Origin: Mytilus californianus
Lineage: Eukaryota; Mollusca; Bivalvia; Mytilida; Mytilidae
Assembly: GCF_021869535.1 (NCBI RefSeq)
Contig: NW_026262690.1
Coordinates: 89,077,995-89,141,994 of the forward strand
Direction: 5' to 3'
Length of the DNA stretch: 64,000 nt
Shown: positions 47,164-59,567 of the stretch, in pieces
How positions within the stretch are numbered: position 1 is the first letter of the stretch
How the letters are laid out: each line of letters starts with the position of its first letter
Translations under genes and position numbers: made by a program
Notes under the pieces: generated by a model
The model's input: the letters and a program-made list of their open reading frames with translations, nothing else
Told to the model about the DNA's origin: nothing
Databases searched by the model: none

Positions 47164-47656
47164 TTGGCCGAAACTAAACTTATCATTAACTTATATAGTT
47201 TTCCACTGACGATATTCCGTGAACTCGGGAAAGCTCACTCCCGTTACAGAACAAACAATGTTCTCTCTCAAGGCTCCCATCGCAATACACGTTACGAATT
47301 TGTACCGTCTTTGGATTTATTGTTTCAAAATGATGTACGGACCGGATCCTCTTCATTGGTTTATAAGATTTCTCGGAATTTCTTCGATATACTTGATAAT
47401 TACACCTTACATAAGAATGCCGGATTTTGATTGGTTGTTAGCCAGTGTATTTTTCGCATATTCTAACATTTTTTCCTCATTTCAAACGAATTGGCCTGTG
47501 TTTTTACCACTGCCGGTGAATTTGCCTCAAATTCCCCTCTCTGCCGTGGTATTTGCCATTTTGGATATTCCTTTTTTACCCTCGCGAGCCTGTTCCCGCC
47601 AAAATTATTCGGACCCTTTCTCACTTTATCCCGACAACATGGTTAAGCACTATTGA
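47164..47656 (+). CDS. Two overlapping unassigned frames, hydrophobic
   Basis: A 145-codon frame (47219-47656) overlaps an 88-codon frame in another phase (47164-47430). The region is less AT-rich than its surroundings and has more CpG. The longer product has three hydrophobic stretches, roughly residues 48-66 (FIRFLGISSIYLIITPYI), 72-88 and 105-125, and many prolines. I recognise no family, and nothing shows splice sites or a start context that would decide between the frames. It could be a small membrane protein, part of a promoter-proximal CpG-richer segment, or chance. Confidence 0.25.
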
Positions 47657-47659
47657 TTG

Positions 47660-48600
47660 AGTTAAACCGAAAACTGTCAGAAATATACATATAAAGAGGG
47701 GAAAAATGTCTATACAAATGAACGATTTAATGATGGAATAACAAAGACGTTTACACATATAGATACCATAACGTTACAGAAAGACAGCAGTAACGCATAT
47801 AAGTACATGTATAATTCCCGCGGTACTACGATTTCCTTTCACATGTACAGACGGATTCAATCAAAATCTATTCGTCTTTGAAGGCATAATAACGTGGTGT
47901 TTTTAAACGAGACTGCAGACTGAAACAGTTTTGAAGCCAAACGTATCTTGACGTTCCACTTTTACAGCGACATCGGACTGATTTTTTAAAAGTCCACCGG
48001 TGGCATCCTGTGGGCAATTTCCTTGAGAACTTTCAAAATAGTTCCTATTTTTGTCAATATTCGGCTACAGATTCTGCTAGGGTACAACTACAATTTCGTC
48101 TTTTATATTTGCTTTGACAACCGCCACAAAATTCGTGCATTGTATCAACACGATTATTTATTGCTTTTAAATAGTCAGAAACGATCGAGATTTTGAAAAT
48201 GACGAGAGAAATGTTGATCATGATTGTCATCAGGCGGTATAACATAAAAATGTTCACAAATTAATTTTGAGTCAGCTGGTGTACTCGATGCGCCATCTAA
48301 AACCGCGGGTCGCTGAAATTAGCTTGACTGAATTCCCACTCTTTTTGTGCATCAAATTTTGAGAAAAGGCATGTACTGTAGTACATTTATTTACGAGCAA
48401 TTATTTAACAAAAGTTGTTCAGTTGATCAGTTTGCCAGTTTAGTCTGAAACTGTGACCAGGAAGTTACTCTCATATGGTTTTCAAGTGTATATGACCCGG
48501 CTTTCGAGATTTATCCACTTTCTATAAAATGTGCACCCCAAGGTCATCCTTGAAACTTTTAACCGGAGCAATATTGTCATTAGCATTCACAAGTATGCTA
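47660..48600. other. No recognisable feature
   Basis: Mixed sequence with one 67-codon minus-strand frame (48054-48257) and no motif. Confidence 0.35.
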
Positions 48601-48602
48601 TA

Positions 48603-48764
48603 TCAGTGAAATTTATACATGAGAAAGCGTATTTGGTCCTTCAATTCGGTAACGATGCATTTGGCGACAGTATTTGCTACCTGCTCCAACTCTGGGCTCA
48701 TGCTAGCTGCCGACTGCTGCTGTCGAACTCGTTGAATATTGGCATTAACACTTCCAGTCCTCCA
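48603..48764 (-). other. Possible coding fragment on the minus strand, unassigned
   Basis: A 53-codon open frame without a leading ATG, ending at TGA 48603-48605. It reads VRQQQSAASMSPELEQVA and KCIVTELKDQIRFLMYKFH. Base composition and residue mix (Q, E, L, V-rich, helix-like) are more protein-like than the plus-strand frame 48531-48788 that covers it. It might be a small exon or the end of a mobile-element ORF1. I cannot name it. Confidence 0.25.
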
Positions 48765-49425
48765 TTAAATTATGGTTTCACCGGGTGATGAATGGTGTGC
48801 GGACTTTCTGTTGACAGCCGTATACGGACTACTAGTTTTCATGGCCGTCTGTCCCATAAAAATCTGAAAAACTAATATGTGAAAAGTTAACAACAAATCT
48901 TCCTTTTGTTTTATTTAATGCAAGTGTGTACGGTTTGTTATATCGATCCTCGCTATCGCATCAAATTATTATACAAAATTACATTTTACTCAAACTCTGC
49001 AAAAATTCTGCTTTTAATGAATATTAATACAATACAACGAATAAATGTTTACATCCCGCTGCAAAAAATATTAAAAAAAAACAACAAAATTTCGTCGCCT
49101 TTACAGAACCGAATATTTAATTAAAGAAACCTTATAAAAACAGTTTTTTTCCATTTGGATTGATTCTTTCTCACATACCATAGAAATATTTATATTTCTT
49201 CACAATGCATAGAAGTATTTATACAAAACCCAGAATTCCATTCTGCAGAAAAAGGTCTGTTTGATTCTTCTTCAACGCTTTATCCATTCTAGTCTCAACA
49301 CAGCTGTAGACTGACGTCACGAACCACTGAGCCCACATGAACCTTTTCCGAGAAGCGAAGTTTGATTTTCTGAATTATAAGACTGGTATGTTTGATGAGA
49401 TTTTATCAAAGATTGATAAATTATC
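48765..49425. other. No recognisable feature
   Basis: AT-rich sequence, no motif. Confidence 0.35.
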
Positions 49426-49429
49426 TGTT

Positions 49430-49870
49430 GTTTGCCTTTTAGTCCAGAGCAAATATTTCATGCATGTTCAGGACGAGAACAGATTACTAGCAACAATGCA
49501 TTCAATAGGTAGGACCAGAATATAAGTCGACCGAGAAATTTAAACTGCCACCGGAAAGTGAGGGTATTTTAGATTAGAGCAGGAATTTAGCCTTGCAACA
49601 GGCCACCTACGGACCCATTAAAGAGTTGTTGCAAGGGTTCTTAACGTACTGTGAGATTGGCACGAGGTATCCGTTGTAACGTCCACATTCTGACCAGACG
49701 TGTCTGCGTACTTTTACATCCAAGAGTGACCATATTTCTATTCCAAAGCCACCCTTTGGGAATTTTGACAAAAAAACTATTTCTATTATTTAAATGTTGT
49801 AATATACACACTTGAATTTGGTCGGTCAACATGTTGTATTGTGTTCAGCAGACCCGACAAAAATTTTTTG
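49430..49870 (+). repeat. Dispersed repeat family B, copy 3, with segmental tail
   Basis: GCAAATATTTCATGCATGTT, CAGGACGAGAACAGATTAC, AAACTGCCACCGGAAAGTGA, GCAACAGGCCACCTACGG, AAAGAGTTGTTGCAAGGGTT, TGACCAGACGTGTCTGCG and TTTTACATCCAAGAGTGACC, in family order. The tail 49790-49870 (CTTGAATTTGGTCGGTCAAC, ATGTTGTATTGTGTTCAGCA) is shared with 53635-53700 and so belongs to a longer duplicated segment. Confidence 0.8.
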
Positions 49871-50084
49871 AAGTATCATAAGGTTGGCTGCTGCAAAGAT
49901 ATTTTTTGAACTTTTCCTATTCATATTTTCTAGTGGCAAGTCTAAAATTCACGCTTCATCCCGGTTGGTTCGTTCTGCAAAGATTACATATTGTTTTTAT
50001 TGCTAATTTATTCTCGTCCTAAATATGAATGAAATATTAGAAACTGGAGGTTTAAAAAACAGTAATCATTCAATGATGAGACAT

Positions 50085-50600
50085 GGCGATTCACACCACA
50101 TTCAAATTCAAAAGGGAAAGCAAGGATGAAAACAGTGAAAGAAGACAAAAAATTCATCTATAAGAATTAAAATAAATGTATCTAATAATGTGTGTTATAT
50201 TTTTTCAGGTCTTTCATATGAAAACAATATGGCATAATGCATCTTCATCATATAAATATGAAAATCATGGCGATACATTTTGAAAAAAGTAATATCAGTT
50301 GTTCTTTTCTTTCAACCCACAATGATTGACTGGGGTATACAAATATGTAGTCTCTTGGTCTTCTTCCGACGATTGCCAGAGTTCGACGTCCGTTAAATGA
50401 TGTGGGATGTATAAATACACAGCCCCGTCCGGTCAGAATGGGGGGCTTCAAATCCGATATCTCTTAATGAGAGTGTACCGCTCTCTGTACGTTAAAGAAC
50501 CCATATTACAACTCTTTGAGGGGTTCATGGGTGGCTTATTACAAGGCTAAATTTCTGTCCCTTTCCAATTTACCCATTGATCTAATAAATTTTGCAGGAG
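50085..50600 (-). repeat. Segmental repeat including reversed family B copy
   Basis: Contains GGAAAGCAAGGATGAAAACA, TTCATCTATAAGAATT, GGTCTTTCATATGAAAACAA, GCATAATGCATCTTCATC and TAATATCAGTTGTTCTTTTC, then the reversed family B blocks GCCAGAGTTCGACGTCCGT, GATGTGGGATGTATAAATAC and CGTCCGGTCAGAATGG. The same order is found at 54280-54690 and 60550-61145. With 49430-49790 it forms an inverted pair of family B copies. Confidence 0.8.
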
Positions 50601-52300
50601 GTTTTGGACTTTTATCATTATGTTTAATTCAAGGATATTGATATAAAAAAAAAATGCTTTTTTTGTTAGCGAAATAACAAAATTAACAAGTCTTCTATTT
50701 TAACAATTCTAACACTAAAACCTTGTATAACTCGGTGGTGACTTGAATATTATCACATTGAGAATATTTCAGAGACTTGTGTAAACTACATGTATACAAG
50801 TCCCTTAATTGCTAATTTGTAACTAAATTCATTCTGACCTCAACCATAGTGTGCTTTTTTCCTTTTTCTTCAACTGCAATTGCTGTGCATGCTGTCACAC
50901 ACTCGTACAAATGTACAAATACATTTTAATTTAGTTATAGAAAGTGCCCCTATCAATGTTATGAACTATTATTCAAAATTGAAATACATTACCAGTATTG
51001 GTTTTGCACATTATGAATATGATTATCTAACTCTAATATGACTTCTTATCCTTCAATTATGGCTTGCACTGTCCTACATGTGGTATAAAACGTGTCGAAT
51101 AACAAAAAGTATTTTTGCATTTGTTTATTAGTATGGTACTGGGTCTCCCTTTTTTGGATCAATTACAATTAGAATGTTTTTTCCCTTCAAATATTGAGGA
51201 ACAGAAAACAAACACTTTGAGAGGAAAATGCCGCCCTAACGGCCCCCTCCTTTTTATCAAGTTAAAAAGCAGAAATTATGTTCTTGAAATAAAGTATAAG
51301 TTATATTTAGTACATACATGCACCAATGGGCACTACAATGTTAGTTGTGGCAAGAATTTTTCACACGATTTCTTTTGTGATTTGCCTGTATCCTCTTGCT
51401 AATTATTTATGTATTGCTATAGATGTTGATTAACCATAATTTCTTCTCATCCAAGTTAGTAATTTTCTTCTTGGCGGATTTTAAATGACTTCCACAGATA
51501 GTAAATACCCGTTTGATACAGCTATAAACAAGACCAATTTGCGAAAAAATAATATCTGCGTCATCAGGTTTTATAGATGTCAGAATAAGAAACTCTCCAT
51601 TACATATTTACCAACTTGAAATTTACAAGCCATAACGTGAAGTATTGGTTTTCACTTTTGTGTTAACAACTCCTGATACAGCTTTTAACATACACTTTTT
51701 AAAACTTTATAGAATGTTTCAAGACATAATTAAAGGCATTTGAACATTGTATTCCCGATTTTTGGTTTTGTCTGCCACACGCTTAACCTCGTTATTTTTA
51801 ATATTGAAGAGTTTAGTACTTTTTTTTTAAAATGATTTAGAAAGGAGAGTTCATTATGCTAATGTTTCTAAACAAGCAAAAACCCCACTAACTTTTGTTT
51901 TGAATTGTGTAGTTTCAAATGAAGAAATAATTTATGTGATCTTAACAAAAAAAATTACTAGTCAGATAATGTTACCAAGTTCTTATCTACATGAAAGATT
52001 ATTTTCACTTCATTCAACCATTTTTTGTATATGGTGTTTAGGAGCAGTTATTAAGTTCAATTTTGCAGATAATGCATCATGATAAGTCGTCTTCATGTAT
52101 TTTTGCTGTATTTTTGTCAGAATTGTTGAGTTTGGAAATTTTGCATGTCGTTTTCATAGTAACAAAGACATTAAAATAATTTTAAAATATGTTTTTCAAT
52201 ATATATAAGGAGGTCCTTCAAATATATGTCTAAATTGTAAAACTCTGTAACCATGCATTCAAGCTAATTTTGTTCTTTTAATATTTTATCAGCAGATGAA
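50601..52300. other. No recognised gene
   Basis: AT-rich sequence. The 95-codon frame at 51115-51402 has several cysteines near its end (HTCTNGHYNVSC) but no family I recognise and no start or splice support. Confidence 0.35.
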
Positions 52301-52445
52301 GCGAATATATCTATGCGACAGCAACCCAATAAATCCAAAGTTGTTTATATTATAATTTTAATTGTCTCATAGATATTGATGTTGTGTTCAGATGTACATG
52401 TAAAGTGCATCAATGATTTAAAATACACATATACAAGGATATTTT
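52300..52445. repeat. Segmental repeat, terminal block
   Basis: GCGACAGCAACCCAATAA, TTTATATTATAATTTTAATTG, AGATATTGATGTTGTGTTC and AGATGTACATGTAAAGTGCA match 54778-54870 and 61312-61410. Confidence 0.75.
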
Positions 52446-52599
52446 AATTCCATCTTCTCTGAAACGACTTGACCAATCTTATTGCAGTGACAAATCAAGA
52501 AAATATGCTTTGTTTAAAAGTTTTATGGACAGACTAACCTCACGTCTGAAAATGCGTCTAATGGTAGAGTGTACTTTATATTAGCATTTTTATCAAGAT

Positions 52600-52915
52600 T
52601 AGAACATAATGTTGACTGCTGTACCCTTATTTGGACATTTTCACCTATTATGTATGTTTGATTTGTTCACACATTATTGTCATTATTATGGAATTTTATG
52701 CGACAGTCATACAAGTGAGAGGTTTAGCTAGCTATAAAACCAGGTTTAATCCACCATTTTCTACATAAGAAAATGCCTGTACCAAGTCAGGAATATGACA
52801 GTTGTTTTCCATTCTTTTGATTTGTTTGAGTTTTTATTTTGCCATTTGATAAGGGACTTTCCGTTTTGAATTTTCCTCGGAGTTCGGAATTTTTGTTATT
52901 TTACTTTTTAACTCT
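52600..52915 (+). mobile_element. 5'-truncated copy of the 33-kb retroelement, tail only
   Basis: Starts about TGTTGACTGCTGTACCC and ends TTGTTATTTTACTTTTTAAC, with TTTAGCTAGCTATAAAACCA, AATGCCTGTACCAAGTCAGG and GGGACTTTCCGTTTTGAATT between. No coding part remains. Confidence 0.87.
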
Positions 52916-52999
52916 GTCGAAACTTTCGTTGGAAGAAATTTTGTCAAAACGTGATTAAGTGGGACATGTTTATTATTTTTCTTGGGATCAGTTAAATAT

Positions 53000-54950
53000 A
53001 ATGTCCGAATGATGATTTCAGCAATAATTTACAATTAAATGATACCACAATGTGTCATAATTTACTTAACATACTTAACAATGAAGTTTAAATCATACAA
53101 AAGTACATATTGGTTCAATACGGCGATATGTGTATTTTTTCCACAATCTAACCGTCTGTCGATTTTGACCAAAAAAGGTAGATCAAGAAATGATCTTATA
53201 TACAATAGTATTGACTGAACATGCGCATAAAATTTACCATAGGACGGTAAGCAAACCATATACATCTAAGTGATGAATAAATATTCAGCCACGCTCTTTC
53301 GTAATTGTGACGTTAATTGCGATGCCTATTAAAACAACTCCGCACAGCATATGCAATCTGTAACATAGATCTAACCAATGTTTTTTTCCCGGTATGACAG
53401 ATAATTTAGTTCGAATTTCTTTTATATAAAGTGCCCCAATGGAAGTATTGTTTTGAGTATTTGTTATCACTGAAAGCATATTAAAAAAAAAACTACAAGT
53501 AGATCGTCCGTCATAATTTATTTATAATTTTCTGTAAATCTGCTGTTTATGTAAAAATGTTGAATTATATGAAACACTTAATAGTATCTTTGAACATATT
53601 TTACCAAAGTACTATTTCTATTATGTGAATATTGTTATATACACGATTTCATTCAGCCAGTTAACATGTCGTTTAGTGTACAGCAGATTTGGAAACGGTT
53701 ATCGATAAGCATTGCGCTCAGTTAAGGCAGGACAAGACAAATCGGCATGAATACAAGAATAAAAGCCAGGAATGATATCAATGATATCTATATCAACTAG
53801 AACTGTTACGTAGTTCACAGTTGATAAATACCTGTCACGACAGATCTCATAACCTCTATTATAAGTAGTGGATTGATGACAACATATTCTCTTAGCTGTA
53901 TTGTATCAAAGTAAACAAGCCAGTAAGTGCTGGAAATGTAGAAATACTTTTGAAGTTTTTCAAGATTCAGAAAAGGCACCTGGCTAATTGCATTCAATTC
54001 TTTGACTTTTTTCAATAACAGGATTTGCTTTACTGCAGCCACTCGGCAATCTCAAGTTCAAGGGGAACACACGCATTTGGTATTTTCTCTCCCTAACTTG
54101 GATGATCAAATGTAAGATCTGTGATGGTTTTCTAAATGGATTCAATTTTTGGATCAGTATTATCAGTTTCATGGACACAAATTTGTTTGTAAAAGACTAT
54201 ATGAATTCGTCCCTCGTGGTCCTTTAACAATTCTTCGACTTCACCGTACACTAGCACATATTATGCCATAAATATCTAAATGGGAATGCAAGGAAGAAAA
54301 CCGTAAAACAACTGTTTAACTATCTACAAGAATTCAATCAAAGTTCAGAAATAATATGTATGCTAGAACTTATGTCCTATTTTTTAGGTCTTGTTTATAG
54401 CATAATGCATATACACATTATATAAATGTGAAAACTATACCGATACATTACGGATAGAGTAATATCAGGTTTTTTTTCCTTTTAAACACCAAGGGTTTAC
54501 TAGGTTATATAAATATGGCAATCCCTTCGTCGTCTTCCGACTGTGTAGTAAAACCATTGCCAGAGTGGGGCATCCGTTTGGCTATGTGGGATGTATAAAT
54601 ACGGAGCCACTCCCAGTCAGAATGGAGACATTAGGCTAACAAGACGCCCCCTGAAAAGAGAGTGCCACGATAATTATTTGAAATGAATACACTTATAATG
54701 TTATAACTTTGGATTATGTCAATGGATTTATCACATTTTGAATCCCTGAAAAGTAAACAGTAAATGTAGGGTCTACATCGACGAGACAGCAACAACACCA
54801 AAGTGGTTTGGTTATAATTTTAATTGTTTCAAAGATATTGATGCTATTTCAGATGTATACGTAAAGTTCATCAAAAGATTTGAAAATACACTTTTCTTGT
54901 TGACATGTTGTTAAATTAGTATATAAACAGGGTAAATCTTGGTAAATAAT
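53000..54950. repeat. Segmental repeat, copy S2
   Basis: Shares ordered blocks with 60060-61490. These include the CACAATCTAACCGTCTGTCG-like block with AAAGGTAGATCAAGAAATG; TTTTCTCTCCCTAACTTGGA; TGATCAAATGTAAGATCTGT with GATGGTTTTC; GTCCCTCGTGGTCCTTTAAC; AGAAATAATATGTATGC; the reversed family B blocks at 54510-54690; and a GTAAATGTAGGGTCTACATC block ending at TATAAACAGGG. Frames in it (53062-53265, 53285-53479, 53815-54178) are not conserved between copies, so I treat them as chance. Confidence 0.75.
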
Positions 54951-55279
54951 AATGGGAGAAGCAGTCTTCGAATTTAGCAGACGCTAATGGCTTTTAAATT
55001 TTATTGGGGACTTGTAAATATTCAGTTGCGACTAGTCCGACTGGCTTGAGGAAAATTTTGACATGTGGCACTAGTATATATCGCAAACTATCGGTCCAAC
55101 GTGTATTTGTATTTTGTCACTGTCCGCTTCCCTAAAAATCCAGTGGTTTTTTACAGACAGGGCTTAACCTGGTATCCTGCTCCTTTATTCTTTGCAATGA
55201 GGCCGCTTAAACTTATCGCTTACGGTATTGAAGATAAATACATTTGTATCTGCTTCTTTGATTGGTCAATATCTAAATG

Positions 55280-55526
55280 TTGACAATCATGACATGATGG
55301 CGTCGTTAAGAAGTATGTGAAAGGTGCCAAACCGAGAAAGCCAATTGAAAGACCGGCATCAACTGAAAACAAACATATTTCAAAACGCAAATTCGATCAA
55401 GAGGTTATAGAACGTAAATTTCTCCATGTTTGGACCAAGGACAGACCGTGGTTGTATTTTGACGAAACTCTAAATTTAATGTTTTGTAAATGTTGCAAAG
55501 AACACAACGTTGAAGTGTGTTTGTAA
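55280..55526 (+). pseudogene. TTF/BED-type zinc-finger fragment, hAT or ZNF862-like
   Basis: A frame open from about 55275 to the TAA at 55524-55526. After a proline-rich start (AKPRKPIERPAS) it reads SKRKFDQEVIERKFLHVW, then DRPWLYFDETLNLMFCKCC followed by KEH. A tryptophan, PWL-x-Y/F and M-F/Y-C-x2-C form the first half of the TTF-type DNA-binding finger at the N-terminus of hAT transposases and of ZNF862/KIAA1586-like host proteins derived from them. The second half of the finger, normally a few tens of residues later, is missing before the stop. It could be an exon with a donor near GAAGTGTGT, or a truncated remnant. No hAT dimerisation domain was seen nearby. Confidence 0.5.
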
Positions 55527-57490
55527 AAGGATGACTGTACTACGGCAGAGGACAGGATAAACTCGTTTATCTTTGAATTTACAAGAGAATGAATTAATAA
55601 ATGAAGAATATATAAGGTGTTCAATATTACTAATCCTATTGAATTTATATATTTAGTATCTTCAAAACATGACTCTAAAAGCTCTCAGAATGCTGGATTT
55701 TGCATCTAGTTATTCAAAATTTTTCTGAACCCCCCCCCCCCCCACTAGCAAGTTCGCGCCACTCACCGGTGATAATTTGTGATGACTTATAAACTTTGCA
55801 AGGGACTTGTAAAATCTTAACAAACACAAGTCCCCCTGGGTTGTATGTTTAAAAGTTTATTGTGAAGACAGGACAAGGAAAAAATATAAGAAAAATGAAA
55901 AAAAAAAAAAAAAAATACACATTTAAATTTGCTTTCGACTAAACACATTATTAGAAATATATGAGTGTTCATTTTCTGATACATTTTACTATTAAACTTA
56001 ACATAACGGTTGCGTAGGCATTTATTTATTTTATCATTTAATGAACTATACATTTTGACAAGATGTAATGTGAGGTTTTGCTCACTAATGACACCCCTAT
56101 TATTCTGTAAATAGGAATTTGATGAGCGATGAAAGTAAAAACGCATCACTTAGCAAATCATGCTCACGTACAGCTGGATACCTAATTTAATGTAGGTCTG
56201 TTGCGAATACATTAAACCCTGTTTAAACCTACAATGAATATTTTTATTGGATGATTTATTTGTTATATTTATTGTATCCGAGACTGAAGGTAAATTTTAA
56301 AAGGAAATTTTGAATCGCTTACTACAAGTATTGACTTTCACTTCAATACAAAATCATGCTATTAATATGGAAATATAAAGGTTAATCATTCTCTAGGAAT
56401 AAATTTGTATCAAAACGATCTAGCAAGATTTTCAACATGACTACCATAATTTCTGATTTGCATACAGTTTTTTGCTATTACTCGTCGACATGTTTGATTT
56501 CCTTTCAAACACAACAGACATAATAATCCATGTGAAAGATTCAGATTCATAGTAGCCTTTGGTTTAGCTTGTAATGACGAGGAAACACAGGAAAGTATTT
56601 ATTATATTTTACTTCATCAATCATTATTTTCTGGAACAGAATGTGCCACTTATTTAAGGTATTGTTATTGTCATCTCAGGTAGTTCAAGTCAAAATGACT
56701 TACCAAAAAAAAAAAAAGCAGTTAACATATTAGTTTTTGATACTTTCAACAGAAACACTAATAACCATATTATGGTTCATTTATTTGATAATGCAACTCA
56801 GGGCCTTGCGACTTCCAACTTCATCATTGTAGAAGACAACATTAACATGGCTATATGAAATAAACCCCATATTAAAAAAAATGCATATGTAAGTTCTAAT
56901 AATGCTAAATGTTTTTTCGGTTATTCTTCGCTATCGGAATTAAAAAATGAAAAAAAACGTGTTAAAAATTGCATGCTTCCGAAGCGCTTTTCTGGATTTA
57001 CCTTCATCAGGAACGCTCAAAGCCGAAAATTTGAAAGCCAAGGATGTAGAAGAACCGAAACAGTTAAAGAGCTATCGGACCATAAAGAACATAAAAAAAA
57101 TAGCCAAATTCATCTAAGGTCAACTTTACCTGAGGGAGTTGAAACAGTTTCCCAATGAAATCAAAAACAGCAATACTTAATTCTGCAAATACCTAAGTTG
57201 TTGGTGCTACACCAACATCTATGAGTTAACCAAAACTTGAAGAAATGTCTTTTGAACGCGTCCTAAGCGCCTTTCTATTTTTATAGAACGCTCGAATAAA
57301 TTATTATTTAAAAAAAGGATGTAAAAGACCAAAATCAACGAAGAACTAAATACAGGATCAATATGGAAAAACGCATTTTACCACTGACTTTAAATTTCAT
57401 TGGTAAAATAGAACAATTAGCAAAGGAGACATTTATTGTAACATATGAAAAATATCAATAGCTTTAACACCAAAACTGTTCATTAAACAT
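55527..57490. other. No recognisable gene; poly-C and poly-A runs
   Basis: A poly-C run at 55731-55743 and poly-A at about 55898-55915. The minus-strand 110-codon frame 55817-56149 runs through the poly-A as poly-F and is not credible. The 61-codon frame at 56973-57158 has no motif. Confidence 0.4.
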
Positions 57491-57491
57491 T

Positions 57492-57949
57492 TTATGACTC
57501 CTGAGAACTGTCAGATTCGTATAAATGCTTTCGCGTTTCACTATAAATGTTCAGATTAAGCAAACAACCACTAATAGTGGCTCCACAAAAGCGTGAACAT
57601 GGGTTTCTCGCTTTCCTGGATGCCAAATATATTGTTATAGTACTAGTTGAAGATATGCAGGGATCAATCCTTTGTTCCAAAAAAACCAGAGGAGTGTATA
57701 TATTCACAGCAATAATTAAACTCATCTCAACAAAATTATTGGTCATTGGGGAATCTATCACAAAGACTTGCAATTTGCTTTTCTCTCAAAATTTTCATCA
57801 AAGCGTAACAAACCGTCGCCATAGACCGAGTAATTGAGGAAGGGTGTGTTGACAATGTTCGAGCCCATTGTACTCTCGTCGGGAATATGCTGCGTTTTGA
57901 GTTTTCTACCAATGTACTCATCATAATCTTGTTTAGTTGTAAAATACAA
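57492..57949 (-). CDS. Possible terminal exon or exon pair, unassigned
   Basis: A TATATTCTTTAG acceptor-like sequence at about 57950-57961 is followed by a minus-strand frame, NLYFTTKQDYDEYIGRK... to RFDENFERKANCKSL, ending TGA at 57758-57760. A second frame (57492-57773, 93 codons) overlaps its end in another phase: VIDSPMTNNFVEMSLIIAV, then NPCSRFCGATISGC, ending YESDSSQES. A one-base shift near 57765 would join them into about 155 residues. Both frames have balanced amino-acid use, which most frames in this window lack. I recognise no domain. A coding exon with one indel is possible; the complementary plus-strand frame 57547-57837 weakens the case. Confidence 0.3.
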
Positions 57950-57964
57950 GTTCTAAAGAATATA

Positions 57965-59560
57965 ATATGTATTTACATATACTAGTACTAGTATACAAAT
58001 GCAGACGTCTTAGTAATCATTATATTCTATTTATGGAAATATTGTTCAACGTTCAGGACATTTTAGGTCACTCAGTGTGTTGGGAGATAACTGCCGCTAC
58101 ATTTACTTTTCTTTAAAATACTTCATCTTATCCGAAATTTAATTATATTAGCCTGCTTGGCTAATCTGTTCTTTAAATGGTCTAATTTTAATAAACTTCA
58201 GTAAAACATGGAATTTGAAATAAGTTGCTTCATTTGATCTTTGGGGGATAGTGGTCTCATTGGCAATCATACCACATCTCCTTATTTTTATATTGTTGTG
58301 ATTACTAGTTAGCAGTAAGATTTGAGCTAACAAGTTATCCCCATTTCACTGAGCAGAGCCTTATTTATACCATTTGACGGTTCCTGAAATCCAATAAAAA
58401 AAGGTTCTAGCCTAGGATCCATGAAGGCCAATGAGAACCCTGTTAGAACTGACAGGAAAATGTCGGACAAAATAGGAACCTGACAGGAAAAATGACACAT
58501 AATGAAATTAAATATAAAATGGACATTAAAATGCCTGTCCATTAGTTATCAAGTAGAACAGACCTAATTTCAACTTTTCCTTTCTAAACTTTATAGATAG
58601 AAGCTTAAAACTTTATAATCTGACTTGTTTCCACGTTCTAAGAGTGCGTATGTCTAGCAGACGACGCGAGTACTTATATTACATTCCAGCGCTAAACTGG
58701 TTACACATATAGTTCCTATCGACATGCAATTCTTTTCCAGTTATAAACATTAAAGTTAATGTTCATAGAGTCAATAATATTTTCTGTTGCAGGTTTTCAC
58801 AATTAAAGTTGATATCCATGTGTTGTTGTTTTCCTTCTTCATTTTGAATGGTAAATTTCAGGTTGTTAAAATAAATAAGATGTGTTATTTGATATATTTG
58901 GTCAACCATGACTTGCAGTTCAGGCTGGTCCTTATTTATAACGGTTCTCCAAGTTCATCGTTCTAATGAAGCCTTTTCTTACTAGATTCTCTTTTTCTTT
59001 GATCTTCTGTTCCTGGAATGGCCATGAAGTTTTATTTGTCAAACAAATTCACCCGGTCGAACTGAAAATTTTTCAGTGGAGTGGTACTCGAACTGGGAAG
59101 CAGCAATTTCCAAGGCCAACAACTTGCGATCAGGAGTAAGGATTTTTAATCCCTAGGTGACCACTTCAGGTATGTTGCACCAGTTTTAATTTTGATGGAT
59201 GTAGATTTCAGTCCCTGCTGGCAGCTGGTTTAGCTGGCATTGGATCCAGAAGATTTCCCTGGCCTTCTGCTGAATAGTTATTCCTCGGTTTTTGGAATCA
59301 GACAATTATATTTATATGTCAAGAAATTGACTTTGCAGATCCTAAAAGAGGGAGATTGATTTGTGACCGCAGACCGGCTTAAATCAACCGTAAGAAATTA
59401 TGTGATTGCTTCATGCAGTTTTACAAAGCAATCAAAAACAGAAATTCTGCAAAAACTTCCTATTGCAGTTGCTGCACCACCATCTGTGAATAAACCACAT
59501 CCTTTGCAATGACCATTGAAAACATATTACACGTTTATATAACTTCTTGTACCAGCCAGA
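57965..59560. other. Mostly unremarkable; one family A fragment
   Basis: 58240-58295 is a reversed piece of the family A start (GTGGTCTCATTGGCAATCAT, ACCACATCTCCTTA). The rest shows no gene or repeat I can support. Confidence 0.5.
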
Positions 59561-59567
59561 TGGTATA

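Noticed and set aside
55817..56149. 110-codon minus-strand frame
   Set aside because: It contains a poly-F stretch from the poly-A run at 55898-55915 and no motif.
57547..57837. 96-codon plus-strand frame
   Set aside because: It overlaps the minus-strand frames that have an acceptor-like sequence in front; at most one strand can be coding, and this one has no supporting signal.
59041..59110. GGTCGAACTG and CTCGAACTGGG sequences considered as a tRNA T-arm
   Set aside because: No acceptor stem, anticodon arm or D-arm can be paired around them.
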